Assembly (NCBI GenBank): GCA_947584775.1
Contig: CANPWT010000010.1
Span: 1 to 23,228, forward strand
DNA: 23,228 bases
Source of the DNA: an uncultured Clostridia bacterium
Lineage (GTDB): Bacteria > Bacillota > Clostridia > Christensenellales > UBA1242
Reading direction: 5' to 3'
Below, piece by piece: positions 1 to 6,864 of the stretch; within the stretch, counting starts at the first letter, position 1, and every line of letters starts with the position of its first letter. The notes below the pieces were generated by a model. That model was not told the DNA's origin, did no database searches, and saw only the letters and a list, made by a program, of their open reading frames with translations. A program made the translations under genes and the position numbers.

Positions 1-291
<291 letters not shown>

Positions 292-346
292 TTAAATAAA
301 ACAACTCAGTAAAAAACTTTGTACTTATTGGATATATAATTAAAAA

Positions 347-376
347 ATCTCGGTTTAACCCACCGAGGTTTTTTTA
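347..376 (+). terminator. Rho-independent terminator after 16S rRNA
   Basis: CTCGG (349-353) pairs with CCGAG (363-367) across a 9-nt loop. A run of seven T follows and an A-run precedes. It lies about 150 nt beyond the 16S end and before any 23S sequence, so it probably ends a stand-alone 16S transcript. Confidence 0.8.
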
Positions 377-850
377 TGCCAAATTTAATATAATTTTGTT
401 TAAAATTTAATTAAACAACAATAAATTTGTATTTCTTTAATTTTAATTTAGGTTATTTAAAAATTATAAGTTTTAAGTTGTTTTTAATTATGTTAAATTT
501 AATTAAAAGTTTATATTTTCTAAATGTTTAATTTAGGTTGTTCAAAAGACTATACGATTTTATTTCGCATTTAATTATAAAAATAATTTGTTTTATAAAA
601 AGTTTATATATTTCTAAATATTTAATTTAGTTATTCAAAAAAATATAAAGGTTTAATTTTGTTTTAAAAATTTAATTAAATACAAGTTTATATATTTATT
701 AAATATTTTATTTTTGTTTTGATGTTTAAAAAACAATGTAAAGGCTTAATTTTGTGTTATAAAAAACTTGTGTATTTGGTTGTTTAAATAATAAAATGTT
801 TTAATTTTACAAAAATAGTTACGGTTAAGCGTAAAAACTTTAAAAATTTT
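376..850. repeat. AT-rich degenerate tandem repeat, about 84-bp period
   Basis: No gene is seen in this 475-bp stretch, which is almost entirely A and T. Similar segments recur. Starts of related units (AARTTTRTAT, then TAAAT/TTTAATTTAG, then GGTTRTTYAAAA, then a TTTAATTNTG-like part) fall near 423, 507, 600, 684 and 765, giving spacings of about 84, 93, 84 and 81 bp. The units are strongly diverged with small indels. No conserved GC-rich repeat and spacer pattern is present, so this is not CRISPR. No DnaA-box cluster was seen. The function is unknown; it may be a decayed satellite or spacer. Confidence 0.55.
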
Positions 851-874
851 GCCTATTTTATAGGCTTTTTTTTA
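851..874 (+). terminator. Terminator-like hairpin upstream of the paralogue pair
   Basis: GCCTAT-TTT-ATAGGC (851-865) is followed by nine T. No gene ends just upstream, so it may terminate a transcript running through the repeat region or insulate the promoter that starts at 884. Confidence 0.6.
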
Positions 875-883
875 ATATTGGTA

Positions 884-911
884 TTGACAATTTTTTATTT
901 TATGCTACAAT
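884..911 (+). promoter_or_regulatory. Sigma-A type promoter
   Basis: A perfect -35 TTGACA (884-889) is separated by 16 nt from a -10 TACAAT (906-911). The start codon at 927 follows closely with GAGGTG as ribosome binding site. It probably drives both paralogues at 927 and 1474. Confidence 0.75.
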
Positions 912-926
912 GCTTACGAGGTGAAT

Positions 927-1448
927 ATGAATCAAGTACAAAGATATTTTAAAACAATAGACGTCCTTTCAAACATTTCAGACGATTTTGCAAAAATGTA
1001 TGAAAATATGGGCGATTGCGTAACCGATTTTATGCTAGAAAAAACACTAGAAAACAACAAATATGCAAAATCAACAAAACAATTTACAATTAAGTCAAAT
1101 TTAGAAAATGGTTATTTGACAATCAAATTATACAAGGATAACAAAACATATTCCATGAGGCTAAACAAATTATGTTTGGGTTCGATGATATTCTTGTTCC
1201 GCGGCGATGAAAAAATGATGGCTTCAATTTATGTTTCTGACGGAAATAAAGAAAAACAACTAACCATCACCGACACTGTTGCAACAAACAGGAAGAACGG
1301 CGTCAGCATAAAAATAGATAAATCACATTCAAGCGCATCGGAAGATGACTTGCTGGAACATAAAACAAGTTCGTCCCTTTTTTATTCTGTTAAAGACTTA
1401 AACGAAATTTTATCCCAAACTAAGGTTTCTTTGGCTGGCGAAATGTAA
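927..1448 (+). CDS. Uncharacterised protein, paralogue A of a tandem pair
   Basis: This 173-aa protein belongs to no family I recognise. The start at 927 was chosen because GAGGTG (918-923) lies just ahead; a GTG at 921 is inside that site. It has no signal peptide or membrane segment and looks cytosolic. The N-terminal half resembles the next gene: a QxQxY start, V-[TS]-D-x-M-L-E, LEN-x-x-LTIK, YS-x-R-[LV], and an ASI[YF][VI] strand. The second half is Ser/Lys/Asp rich and less conserved. Its own promoter stands directly upstream and the paralogue follows after 25 bp, so the two are probably one operon. It may be a small beta-rich protein acting with its partner, but the sequence shows no catalytic motif. 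Confidence 0.8.
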   Translation: MNQVQRYFKTIDVLSNISDDFAKMYENMGDCVTDFMLEKTLENNKYAKSTKQFTIKSNLENGYLTIKLYKDNKTYSMRLNKLCLGSMIFLFRGDEKMMASIYVSDGNKEKQLTITDTVATNRKNGVSIKIDKSHSSASEDDLLEHKTSSSLFYSVKDLNEILSQTKVSLAGEM

Positions 1449-1473
1449 TCTATTGTATTAAATAGAGGTAAAA

Positions 1474-1995
1474 ATGAAAGTAGAACAACAAATACAAAAT
1501 TATAACATTTTAATGGGTGCTTTGTGCGAAAGTAATTATAAGTTTGGCCAATATTACAGAAAAATTAGCGCACATGTATCTGACCGCATGCTAGAAAATG
1601 TTTTTAAAACCAATAAAAGCAAAAGTAAGTTTGAGGACGGCGTTGTTAAACTGTCGCTTGAAAACAGATTGCTTACAATAAAAATATTAAGGGGAGAATA
1701 TAGTTATTCTTTGCGCGTAAGTTATGACGATATAATGAACGCAAAAAAACTATCGTTTGCCGATCAATCAGTTATTGCAAGCATTTTTATCAAAAACGAG
1801 GCATTGTCAAGGAAAATTATAATGACAAAAGCGGCAAAAGTTGACGAAGAGGGCAAAACACGCCTTGTAAAAACAACTATAGTTACAAATAATGCAGACG
1901 ATGGGGATGAAGTTAGTGTAACTAGCGAAACAAGCATCGAATTTGAGGAGTTAAAACAACTTATTGAAAATCATTTGTCTTTTTTAGAATACTAA
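1474..1995 (+). CDS. Uncharacterised protein, paralogue B of a tandem pair
   Basis: This is also 173 aa, the same length as its upstream neighbour when that gene is started at 927. Shared positions run through residues 1-100: Q-I-Q-N-Y, VSD-x-MLEN, LENRLLTIK, YSLRV, VIASIFI. The C-terminal part is acidic (DDGDEVSVTSE) and ends in a predicted helix. No catalytic motif, signal peptide or membrane segment is seen. A GAGG ribosome binding site precedes the ATG. It lies 25 bp after paralogue A and ends at a terminator shared with the convergent sigE gene. It probably arose by an old tandem duplication; the function is unknown. Confidence 0.8.
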   Translation: MKVEQQIQNYNILMGALCESNYKFGQYYRKISAHVSDRMLENVFKTNKSKSKFEDGVVKLSLENRLLTIKILRGEYSYSLRVSYDDIMNAKKLSFADQSVIASIFIKNEALSRKIIMTKAAKVDEEGKTRLVKTTIVTNNADDGDEVSVTSETSIEFEELKQLIENHLSFLEY

Positions 1996-1996
1996 G

Positions 1997-2021
1997 AAAA
2001 CTAGGCAATGCCTAGTTTTTT
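1997..2021. terminator. Bidirectional terminator between paralogue B and sigE
   Basis: CTAGGC-AAT-GCCTAG (2001-2015) is flanked by AAAA on the left and a run of T on the right, so it can work on either strand. It sits between two convergent genes. Confidence 0.8.
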
Positions 2022-2022
2022 G

Positions 2023-2775
2023 TTACATATTTTTTTTCATGGTAACTTTTAATTTATGTAAAATCTTTTTTTCTAAGCGGGAAATATAACTTTGGCTTAT
2101 ATTCATGCTGTCGGCTACCTCTTTTTGGGTAAGTTCGTCCTGCCCGTTTAGGCCATAGCGCATATTCATAATCTTTTTTTCGCGTTCGTTTAAGTTAGAA
2201 ATTGCTTGCAATAAATACGATTTTTCATCTTTGGCTTCAATTTCCTCGCTGGCTTGCTTGTCGTCCGGAATCATTTCGCCTAAGGTGAGGTTGTTGCCTT
2301 CGTCATCGCTAACAAGCGCGTCATCCAGGCTTAAATCGTTAATGCTTTTGTTCGCCTTGCGCAAATACATTAAAATTTCGTTTTCAATGCACCTGCTGGC
2401 GTAGGTTGCAAGTTTAATGTTCTTATCTAATTTGTAACTGTCCACTGCCTTAATTAAGCCAAGCGAACCAACCGAAACTAAATCCTGCATATCTAATTTA
2501 TTGTTTTCAAAGCGTTTTGCAATGTACATAACCAGACGCAAGTTGTGTTCAATAAGTTTGCTTTTGGCGGTCAAATCGTGGTTATCCTGGAAGGCTTTAA
2601 CAAGTTCCGCCTCGGTTTCTAACGGCAATGGCTCGGGCAGTGTTTCGGCAGAAAAAATATAATTTACAATTTTTGCTTCGTCTAATAAATCTAGTTTAAA
2701 AATTTTTAAAAAAATATTTTTTATTTTAATTTTTAAATAATTAAATATTTGTTTTATTTTATTTATTAATTTCAT
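2023..2775 (-). CDS. sigE: Sporulation sigma factor SigE (pro-sigma-E)
   Basis: This RNA polymerase sigma-70 family factor of 250 aa directs mother-cell transcription early in sporulation. The N-terminus (residues 1-35) is basic and amphipathic, like the membrane-binding pro-sequence of pro-sigma-E, and is followed by SAETLPEPL where the family has GSEALPPPL. Region 2 is at about 78-145 (NLRLVMYIAKRFE, KLATYASRCIENEILMYLR, near-identical to Bacillus SigE). Region 4 with its HTH is at about 195-245 (TQKEVADSMNISQSYISRLEKK). Activation would need cleavage by SpoIIGA, encoded just upstream. The GGAGG site overlaps the spoIIGA stop, so the two are translationally coupled. It is slightly longer than the usual 239-240 aa because of a longer pro-region. 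Confidence 0.95.
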   Translation of the reverse strand: MKLINKIKQIFNYLKIKIKNIFLKIFKLDLLDEAKIVNYIFSAETLPEPLPLETEAELVKAFQDNHDLTAKSKLIEHNLRLVMYIAKRFENNKLDMQDLVSVGSLGLIKAVDSYKLDKNIKLATYASRCIENEILMYLRKANKSINDLSLDDALVSDDEGNNLTLGEMIPDDKQASEEIEAKDEKSYLLQAISNLNEREKKIMNMRYGLNGQDELTQKEVADSMNISQSYISRLEKKILHKLKVTMKKNM

Positions 2776-2783
2776 TTTTCCTC

Positions 2784-3593
2784 CTAATTATTAAAGAATA
2801 ATGGGCCCAACAAAGCATCGTAATTAGTTTTAGTAAATTGTCTGTTAACGGCAACATATGGGCTAGTAAAAGTTCTAGTTTTTCCGTCTATTTTTAACTC
2901 TAATTTATCTATTTTAAACATATTTAACTGTTTTGAGCCCGTAACTGTGTTGGTTAAAATTTTTTCGCAATTTAAGGTTAAATATTCAATTAAATTAATA
3001 TTATTTAATTTTAAAAAACTATCTAAATTTATAATAACAACGGGCAGGCCAGAGTAATTTAATAAATTGCCGGTATCTAAATACGCATTAATTTTTAAAC
3101 TTTTTCCATTTGAAAATAGGGTGATGGGGTAAATTAAATTGTTAGTTTTTATTTTAAATTTAATGTGTTTTGTAACTTTTTCAAAAATAAAAGTTAGTGC
3201 AATAATTATTACGCATACAAGTTCAATAGAAAACTTGCTTGCAGTAACAATTCCAAAACTTGTAACAAAGGTTTTTGAACTTATGCTTGTTATAAATCCG
3301 CCAAACGCGTATGTATAAATAAATAATAAAATAAAATTAAAAATAGTTTGTTTTTTGCTGCCTTTAAATGCCAATAAAATCATTAATATTCCGCATAATA
3401 ATTTAACAATATTATGCAATAAATTATTTTTTAAAAATATAACAACAAACACGCTGAACGCCGCCCCAACAATGCTAGAAAGCAGCATTTTAAAAAAACT
3501 TGTTTTGCAATGTGTTGTAATTTTTACAAGTTTTAATAAGCAAAAATTAATTAAAATATTTTGTATTAAAAAACTTTCTATGTAAATTGTCAT
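2784..3593 (-). CDS. spoIIGA: Sporulation sigma-E processing peptidase SpoIIGA
   Basis: This is a membrane-embedded aspartic protease that removes the pro-sequence from SigE after polar septation. The N-terminal half has about five hydrophobic segments (roughly residues 8-25, 39-55, 61-77, 85-101 and 123-138). The C-terminal half carries the retropepsin-like motif AYLDTGN with catalytic Asp near residue 173, and ends with a GPLFF segment typical of the family. I start it at 3593 (MTIYIES) because this aligns with the family N-terminus (MKIYLDV in Bacillus); an ATG five codons upstream is possible. No ribosome binding site precedes 3593. A TATAAT ends 6 nt before it, so the message may be leaderless. 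The stop overlaps the ribosome binding site of sigE. Confidence 0.93.
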   Translation of the reverse strand: MTIYIESFLIQNILINFCLLKLVKITTHCKTSFFKMLLSSIVGAAFSVFVVIFLKNNLLHNIVKLLCGILMILLAFKGSKKQTIFNFILLFIYTYAFGGFITSISSKTFVTSFGIVTASKFSIELVCVIIIALTFIFEKVTKHIKFKIKTNNLIYPITLFSNGKSLKINAYLDTGNLLNYSGLPVVIINLDSFLKLNNINLIEYLTLNCEKILTNTVTGSKQLNMFKIDKLELKIDGKTRTFTSPYVAVNRQFTKTNYDALLGPLFFNN

Positions 3594-3599
3594 AAAAAA

Positions 3600-3665
3600 A
3601 TTATACATTTTTTATTTTTTATATTTATAGATAAATTTTTAATTTATTTTTTTATTTTTGTCGAT
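3600..3665 (-). promoter_or_regulatory. spoIIGA-sigE promoter with Spo0A-box-like site
   Basis: On the minus strand a TATAAT (3600-3605) lies 6 nt before the spoIIGA ATG at 3593, placing +1 at or next to the start codon. About 55 bp further upstream TTGTCGAT (3658-3665, plus-strand reading) matches the Spo0A box TTGTCGAA at 7 of 8 positions. In Bacillus the spoIIG promoter is activated by Spo0A~P bound at a similar distance. The function here is inferred by analogy. Confidence 0.5.
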
Positions 3666-3698
3666 TTTTTATATTTTTTAACTAATTTATTTAATTTG

Positions 3699-3727
3699 GC
3701 ATAAAGTTAAATCTTTTAGGCAAAATA
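3699..3727 (+). promoter_or_regulatory. Candidate forespore (sigma-F/G) promoter of sigG
   Basis: GCATA (3699-3703) fits the -35 element of sigma-F/G promoters. After 17 nt, CAAAATA (3721-3727) matches the sigma-G -10 CATAMTA at all but one position; GG immediately precedes it, as in sigma-F -10 elements. In Bacillus, sigG is read by both factors. The match is imperfect. Confidence 0.45.
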
Positions 3728-3742
3728 AAATCGAGGTGAAAA

Positions 3743-4513
3743 ATGTCTAGACGAGTTTATATTTGTGGAATAGATACAAGCAGTTTACCCAAATTAACCA
3801 ATCAACAATCTTTGGAACTAATGACAAAAATAAAATCAGGCGATGAAGAAGCAAAAAATTATTACATTTATTGTAATATGCGTTTGGTTTTAAGTGTTGC
3901 CCAGCGCTTTATGTCCAGCAAAGAAAATATGGACGATATTTTTCAAGTTGGCTGCGTGGGTTTGCTTAAAGCAATAGATAATTTTGATTTAACGCTAAAC
4001 GTGCAATTTTCAACCTATGCAGTGCCTATGATTATTGGCGAAATTAAACGCTTTTTGCGTGATTCCTCTGCCATGCGCGTTAGCCGCAGCATAAGGGACA
4101 CCGCCTATATGGTGTTAAAAAGCAAAGAAAAATTGCAATTAAACACAAATGACGAGGTTAAGTTGGAAGATGTCGCAACCGACCTAAATATAACCCTGCG
4201 TGAAGTTTACGATGCCATTGACGCCATTTCAACGCCACTTTCGCTAGACGATTCCATTAAAAGCGACAGCGATGGCGAAGTTCGCTTGGACGAGCATATT
4301 GCCGACACCGAGCATTCAATTGAAAAATGGATAGACCACGCCGATTTAAATGACGCCATAAAACAACTAGACGAGCGCGAACGCCAAATTTTAAATTTGC
4401 GCTATTTCGTTGGTAAAACCCAAATGGAAGTTAGCGATGCAGTTGGCATTTCGCAAGCGCAAGTTAGCAGGCTTGAAAAAAATGCGCTAGAACACATTAA
4501 GCGCAGTTTATAG
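3743..4513 (+). CDS. sigG: Sporulation sigma factor SigG
   Basis: This 256-aa sigma-70 family factor controls late forespore transcription. The N-terminus reads ICGIDTSSLPKL, very close to the diagnostic VEICGVDTSKLPVL of Bacillus SigG and unlike SigF. Region 2 (about 45-115) contains DDIFQVGCVGLLKAIDNFD and the highly conserved FSTYAVPMIIGEIKRFLRD. Region 3 is about 116-175. Region 4.2 (about 229-252) contains TQMEVSDAVGISQAQVSRLEK. A GAGGTG site precedes the ATG. In Bacillus sigG follows sigE on the same strand. Here it diverges from spoIIGA-sigE, so it is uncoupled from the Spo0A-driven promoter. Confidence 0.95.
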   Translation: MSRRVYICGIDTSSLPKLTNQQSLELMTKIKSGDEEAKNYYIYCNMRLVLSVAQRFMSSKENMDDIFQVGCVGLLKAIDNFDLTLNVQFSTYAVPMIIGEIKRFLRDSSAMRVSRSIRDTAYMVLKSKEKLQLNTNDEVKLEDVATDLNITLREVYDAIDAISTPLSLDDSIKSDSDGEVRLDEHIADTEHSIEKWIDHADLNDAIKQLDERERQILNLRYFVGKTQMEVSDAVGISQAQVSRLEKNALEHIKRSL

Positions 4514-4587
4514 GTTTATTTTGAATTTTGTTGCGATAATCCCTAATAAAATTCGTTTGTTTAGGGTAAAACCCAAAAAGAAAAACT

Positions 4588-4612
4588 AATTGGCTAACTG
4601 CCAATTTTTTTT
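4588..4612 (+). terminator. Terminator after sigG
   Basis: AATTGGC (4588-4594) pairs with GCCAATT (4600-4606) and is followed by a run of T. A weaker repeat, CCCTAA (4541-4546) with TTAGGG (4561-4566), lies just upstream. Confidence 0.8.
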
Positions 4613-4617
4613 GTGCT

Positions 4618-4713
4618 TTCGACAATAAATTTAAAAAAATTTCAAATTTAGTGTGATTTTGTTTTTATTTTTGTAATAAATTTTTTATTAATTTCATCTT
4701 ATATGATAAGATG
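4618..4713 (+). promoter_or_regulatory. Regulatory region of the pdaB-like gene: Spo0A-box match and palindrome
   Basis: TTCGACAA (4618-4625) is the exact complement of the Spo0A box TTGTCGAA. Closer to the gene, CATCTTAT-ATG-ATAAGATG (4695-4713) is a perfect 8-bp-arm palindrome 15 bp before the start codon. One may be an operator, or the palindrome may form a 5' UTR hairpin; it also covers the weak GGAG. No clear -35/-10 pair was seen. Confidence 0.4.
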
Positions 4714-4728
4714 GAGAAGTAGATATCT

Positions 4729-5475
4729 ATGAAAAAAAGAATATTGCTTTTAATTAGTGCAATAACTGTGCTTTGCATTGTCTGCTTAAATTATACAATT
4801 TTGCCCGTTGGCGCGGTGTATTTAAAGGCAAATGAACGCAAACTGCCAATATATAGCGTACAAACAGAGGAAAATAAACTAGCAATTTCGTTTGACGCCG
4901 CTTGGGGAGCAGATAAAACCAGCCAAATTATGGACATTTGCGACAGTTATAACATTAAAGCAACTTTTTTTCTAGTAGGGTTTTGGATTGACGAGTATCC
5001 AGATAAAGTTAAAGAAATTTACAACCGTGGTTTTGAAATTGGCTTGCACTCGGACACTCATCCCGATATGACCAAACTTACAAAATCTAAAATGCGTGAA
5101 GAACTTACAACAAACATCCGCAAAATTGAGGAACTAACCAATTTTACGCCAAAATTGTTCCGCCCGCCGTTTGGCTATTACAACAACGATTTAATCACCG
5201 TTTGTGAAGAATTAAATTTAAGTTGCATAGAGTGGAGTGTGGATAGTTTGGATTGGAAAGGTTTAAGCGCAAGCGAGTTATCTGGCCGAGTTATTTCCAA
5301 AAGCAAAAACGGCAGCATAGTGTTATTCCATAACAATTCAGATAACATAATAAACGGATTAAAAATGGTTTTACAATATTACAAATCTAAACAGACCTCG
5401 GTTGTCCCTATTGGCAGTTTGATATATTATTCAAATTTTACAATAGATAATCAGGGTACGCAAATAAAAAATTAA
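4729..5475 (+). CDS. pdaB: Polysaccharide deacetylase, PdaB-like
   Basis: This NodB-fold (carbohydrate esterase 4) protein of 248 aa is probably attached to the outer side of the membrane by an N-terminal signal anchor (about residues 4-26). Family motifs: FDAAWG at 55-60 with Asp56 (motif 1; the second Asp of the usual FDDG is replaced, as in PdaB-type enzymes), HSDTHP at 107-112 (motif 2, metal-binding His), RPPFGYYN at 145-152 (motif 3), DSLDW near 172-176 (motif 4) and LFHN near 199-202 (motif 5). PdaB is a spore cortex or sporulation deacetylase in Bacillus, which fits the sporulation neighbourhood. The SD GGAG is 12 nt from the ATG, longer than usual. The gene is probably co-transcribed with the SSB-like gene 11 bp downstream. 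Substrate activity is inferred. Confidence 0.85.
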   Translation: MKKRILLLISAITVLCIVCLNYTILPVGAVYLKANERKLPIYSVQTEENKLAISFDAAWGADKTSQIMDICDSYNIKATFFLVGFWIDEYPDKVKEIYNRGFEIGLHSDTHPDMTKLTKSKMREELTTNIRKIEELTNFTPKLFRPPFGYYNNDLITVCEELNLSCIEWSVDSLDWKGLSASELSGRVISKSKNGSIVLFHNNSDNIINGLKMVLQYYKSKQTSVVPIGSLIYYSNFTIDNQGTQIKN

Positions 5476-5486
5476 AGGAGAAACTA

Positions 5487-6134
5487 ATGAACTACGAAAT
5501 GTCTAACAACAAAGTTTTCTTGCAAGGCGAAGTTGCAAGTGAGGCTAAATTTAGCCACAATGTGAAAGGCGAAAATTTTTATTCGCTAACAATTAAAATT
5601 CCACGCAAAAGCGGTTATTATGACCTTGTTCCGCTATTAATCCCCGAAGTGTTTTTACGCACTGACAGCATCACACCAGGCAAAACTTTGGCAATAAAGG
5701 GTCAATTTAGAAGTTATAACGAACAAACCGAACTTAAAAGAAAGTTAAGGCTATCAGTTTTCGTTAGGGAAGTGGTAGAGCCCGAAGAAACCGAAAAAGA
5801 TATTAACCCAAACCAAATATTTTTAAAGGGCACGGTGGTTAAACCGCCAATTTACCGCACTACACCGTTTAACCGAGAAATTTGCGATGTGCTTATTGCG
5901 GTTAACCGTGCGTTTAACAAATCCGACTACATCCCATGCATTTTTTGGGGCAGAACGGCCTTGGAAGTTAAAAACTATAAAGTTGGCGATGCAATTTGTT
6001 TAACGGGCAGAATTCAAAGCAGGGAATATAGCAAAAAAATAGAAGGCACACCTGAGGTTAAAACGCTAACCGCCTATGAAGTGTCCGCCGACCTATTTAA
6101 AGAGCAATCACAGGACGAAATTATAGGGCTTTAA
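5487..6134 (+). CDS. Tandem OB-fold single-stranded-DNA-binding-like protein
   Basis: This 215-aa protein has two OB-fold repeats. Repeat 1 is at about residues 8-95 (NKVFLQGEVASEAKFSH, then an SPxxxGKTLAIKGQFRSY-like pattern). Repeat 2 is at about 108-200 (NQIFLKGTVVKPPIYR, then IPCIFWGRTALEV, GDAICLTGRIQSREY), which is the classical SSB signature. It lacks the acidic C-terminal tip of replicative SSB, ending DEIIGL. Clostridial genomes carry similar two-OB proteins of uncertain role in addition to normal SSB. An AAAGGAG site precedes the start. It follows the pdaB-like gene by 11 bp, probably in one operon, and ends in a strong terminator that overlaps its stop codon. Binding to ssDNA is inferred from the fold. 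Confidence 0.8.
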   Translation: MNYEMSNNKVFLQGEVASEAKFSHNVKGENFYSLTIKIPRKSGYYDLVPLLIPEVFLRTDSITPGKTLAIKGQFRSYNEQTELKRKLRLSVFVREVVEPEETEKDINPNQIFLKGTVVKPPIYRTTPFNREICDVLIAVNRAFNKSDYIPCIFWGRTALEVKNYKVGDAICLTGRIQSREYSKKIEGTPEVKTLTAYEVSADLFKEQSQDEIIGL

Positions 6135-6146
6135 GCCCTATTTTTT
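6123..6146 (+). terminator. Terminator overlapping the SSB-like stop codon
   Basis: ATAGGGCTT (6123-6131) and AAGCCCTAT (6133-6141) form a 9-bp stem with a minimal loop, followed by six T. The stop codon at 6132-6134 lies at the loop. Confidence 0.85.
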
Positions 6147-6200
6147 GTTGCCTAAATAAAATTGCTATTTTTGGCATTTTTGTTCAAAATAGAACAAGTG

Positions 6201-6306
6201 TTCGATAAAATGTATTAAATTTATCGAAAATTGACGCCATTTTGGGGTTATTTTTGTAAAAAAATGGCAGTTATGCTTGACTTTTCGACAAATCATAATA
6301 TATACT
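6201..6306 (+). promoter_or_regulatory. Promoter with embedded Spo0A-box match and upstream palindrome
   Basis: A sigma-A type promoter reads TTGACT (6277-6282), 18 nt, TATACT (6301-6306), ahead of the gene at 6328. TTCGACAA (6284-6291), the exact complement of the Spo0A box TTGTCGAA, lies in the spacer, a position expected to repress. Upstream, TTCGATAAA (6201-6209) and TTTATCGAA (6220-6228) form a perfect inverted repeat whose arms are one base from the same box. Spo0A control is a hypothesis. Confidence 0.5.
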
Positions 6307-6327
6307 CATTGAAAAATAGAGGGCAAA

Positions 6328-6864
6328 ATGATTAATATTTATGATAGTCAAGCAATTATTAAAAGTTACAAATTATTATACAAAAAGTGTGATGTTTTGG
6401 ACAAATTAATTAAAAATCATGCTGTTTATTTTACTGTGGATGATGCCGAATATAGCGCCACTAATGTATATAACCATATTATAGAACTAATGGAAAGAAA
6501 AAATCAACTAATTAATTTAAAAATTATTATTGATACCGCTTTAAAAAAATTATCGGAAATGGACAAAAAAATATTGTATTTAAAAATGAATTACAATCAT
6601 AACATAGAAAATATTTGCAATATTTTAAATTTAAGCGAGCGCACCGCTTTTAGAAAAATAGAGCAGGCGTTTAACGATTTAACCATTGCGTTAAACAACT
6701 CGGAATACGCTAATCATCTGGCAAAAATTTTAAAACGGGAGGATTGGATTACCAATTTAAAAACCGAAATTTCAACTCGCCACCAAAACATAAAACAGGG
6801 CGCAAAAAACAAAACTAAAAAACAAAATTATGTTTACGCTAGCGAGGGAGTTTTAAACAACTAA
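6328..6864 (+). CDS. Sigma-region-4-like HTH regulator (ArpU/RinA-like phage regulator candidate)
   Basis: This 178-aa protein has a helical N-terminus (residues 1-70) and, at about 74-115, a helix-turn-helix resembling sigma factor region 4: LSEMDKKILYLKM, then ICNILNLSERTAFRKIEQAF. The C-terminus (about 145-178) is basic and lacks a clear fold. No region 2 is present, so it is not a complete sigma factor. Late-transcription regulators of this build (ArpU, RinA and similar) usually stand just before terminase genes in Firmicutes phages, and here the large terminase begins 0.9 kb downstream. A GAGGG site precedes the ATG. The stop overlaps the convergent SH3-like gene by 4 bp. It might be a host regulator instead. 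The target is unknown. Confidence 0.65.
   Translation: MINIYDSQAIIKSYKLLYKKCDVLDKLIKNHAVYFTVDDAEYSATNVYNHIIELMERKNQLINLKIIIDTALKKLSEMDKKILYLKMNYNHNIENICNILNLSERTAFRKIEQAFNDLTIALNNSEYANHLAKILKREDWITNLKTEISTRHQNIKQGAKNKTKKQNYVYASEGVLNN

Noticed and set aside
376..850. CRISPR array or replication origin
   Set aside because: Units are diverged throughout with no conserved repeat and unique spacer pattern, and no cluster of TTATCCACA-like DnaA boxes was found.
3355..3585. Plus-strand 76-aa ORF antisense to spoIIGA
   Set aside because: It is the shadow of the membrane-helix part of spoIIGA and has no SD or motif.
6328..6864. A complete extracytoplasmic sigma factor
   Set aside because: Only a region-4-like HTH is present; the region 2 signature is absent.
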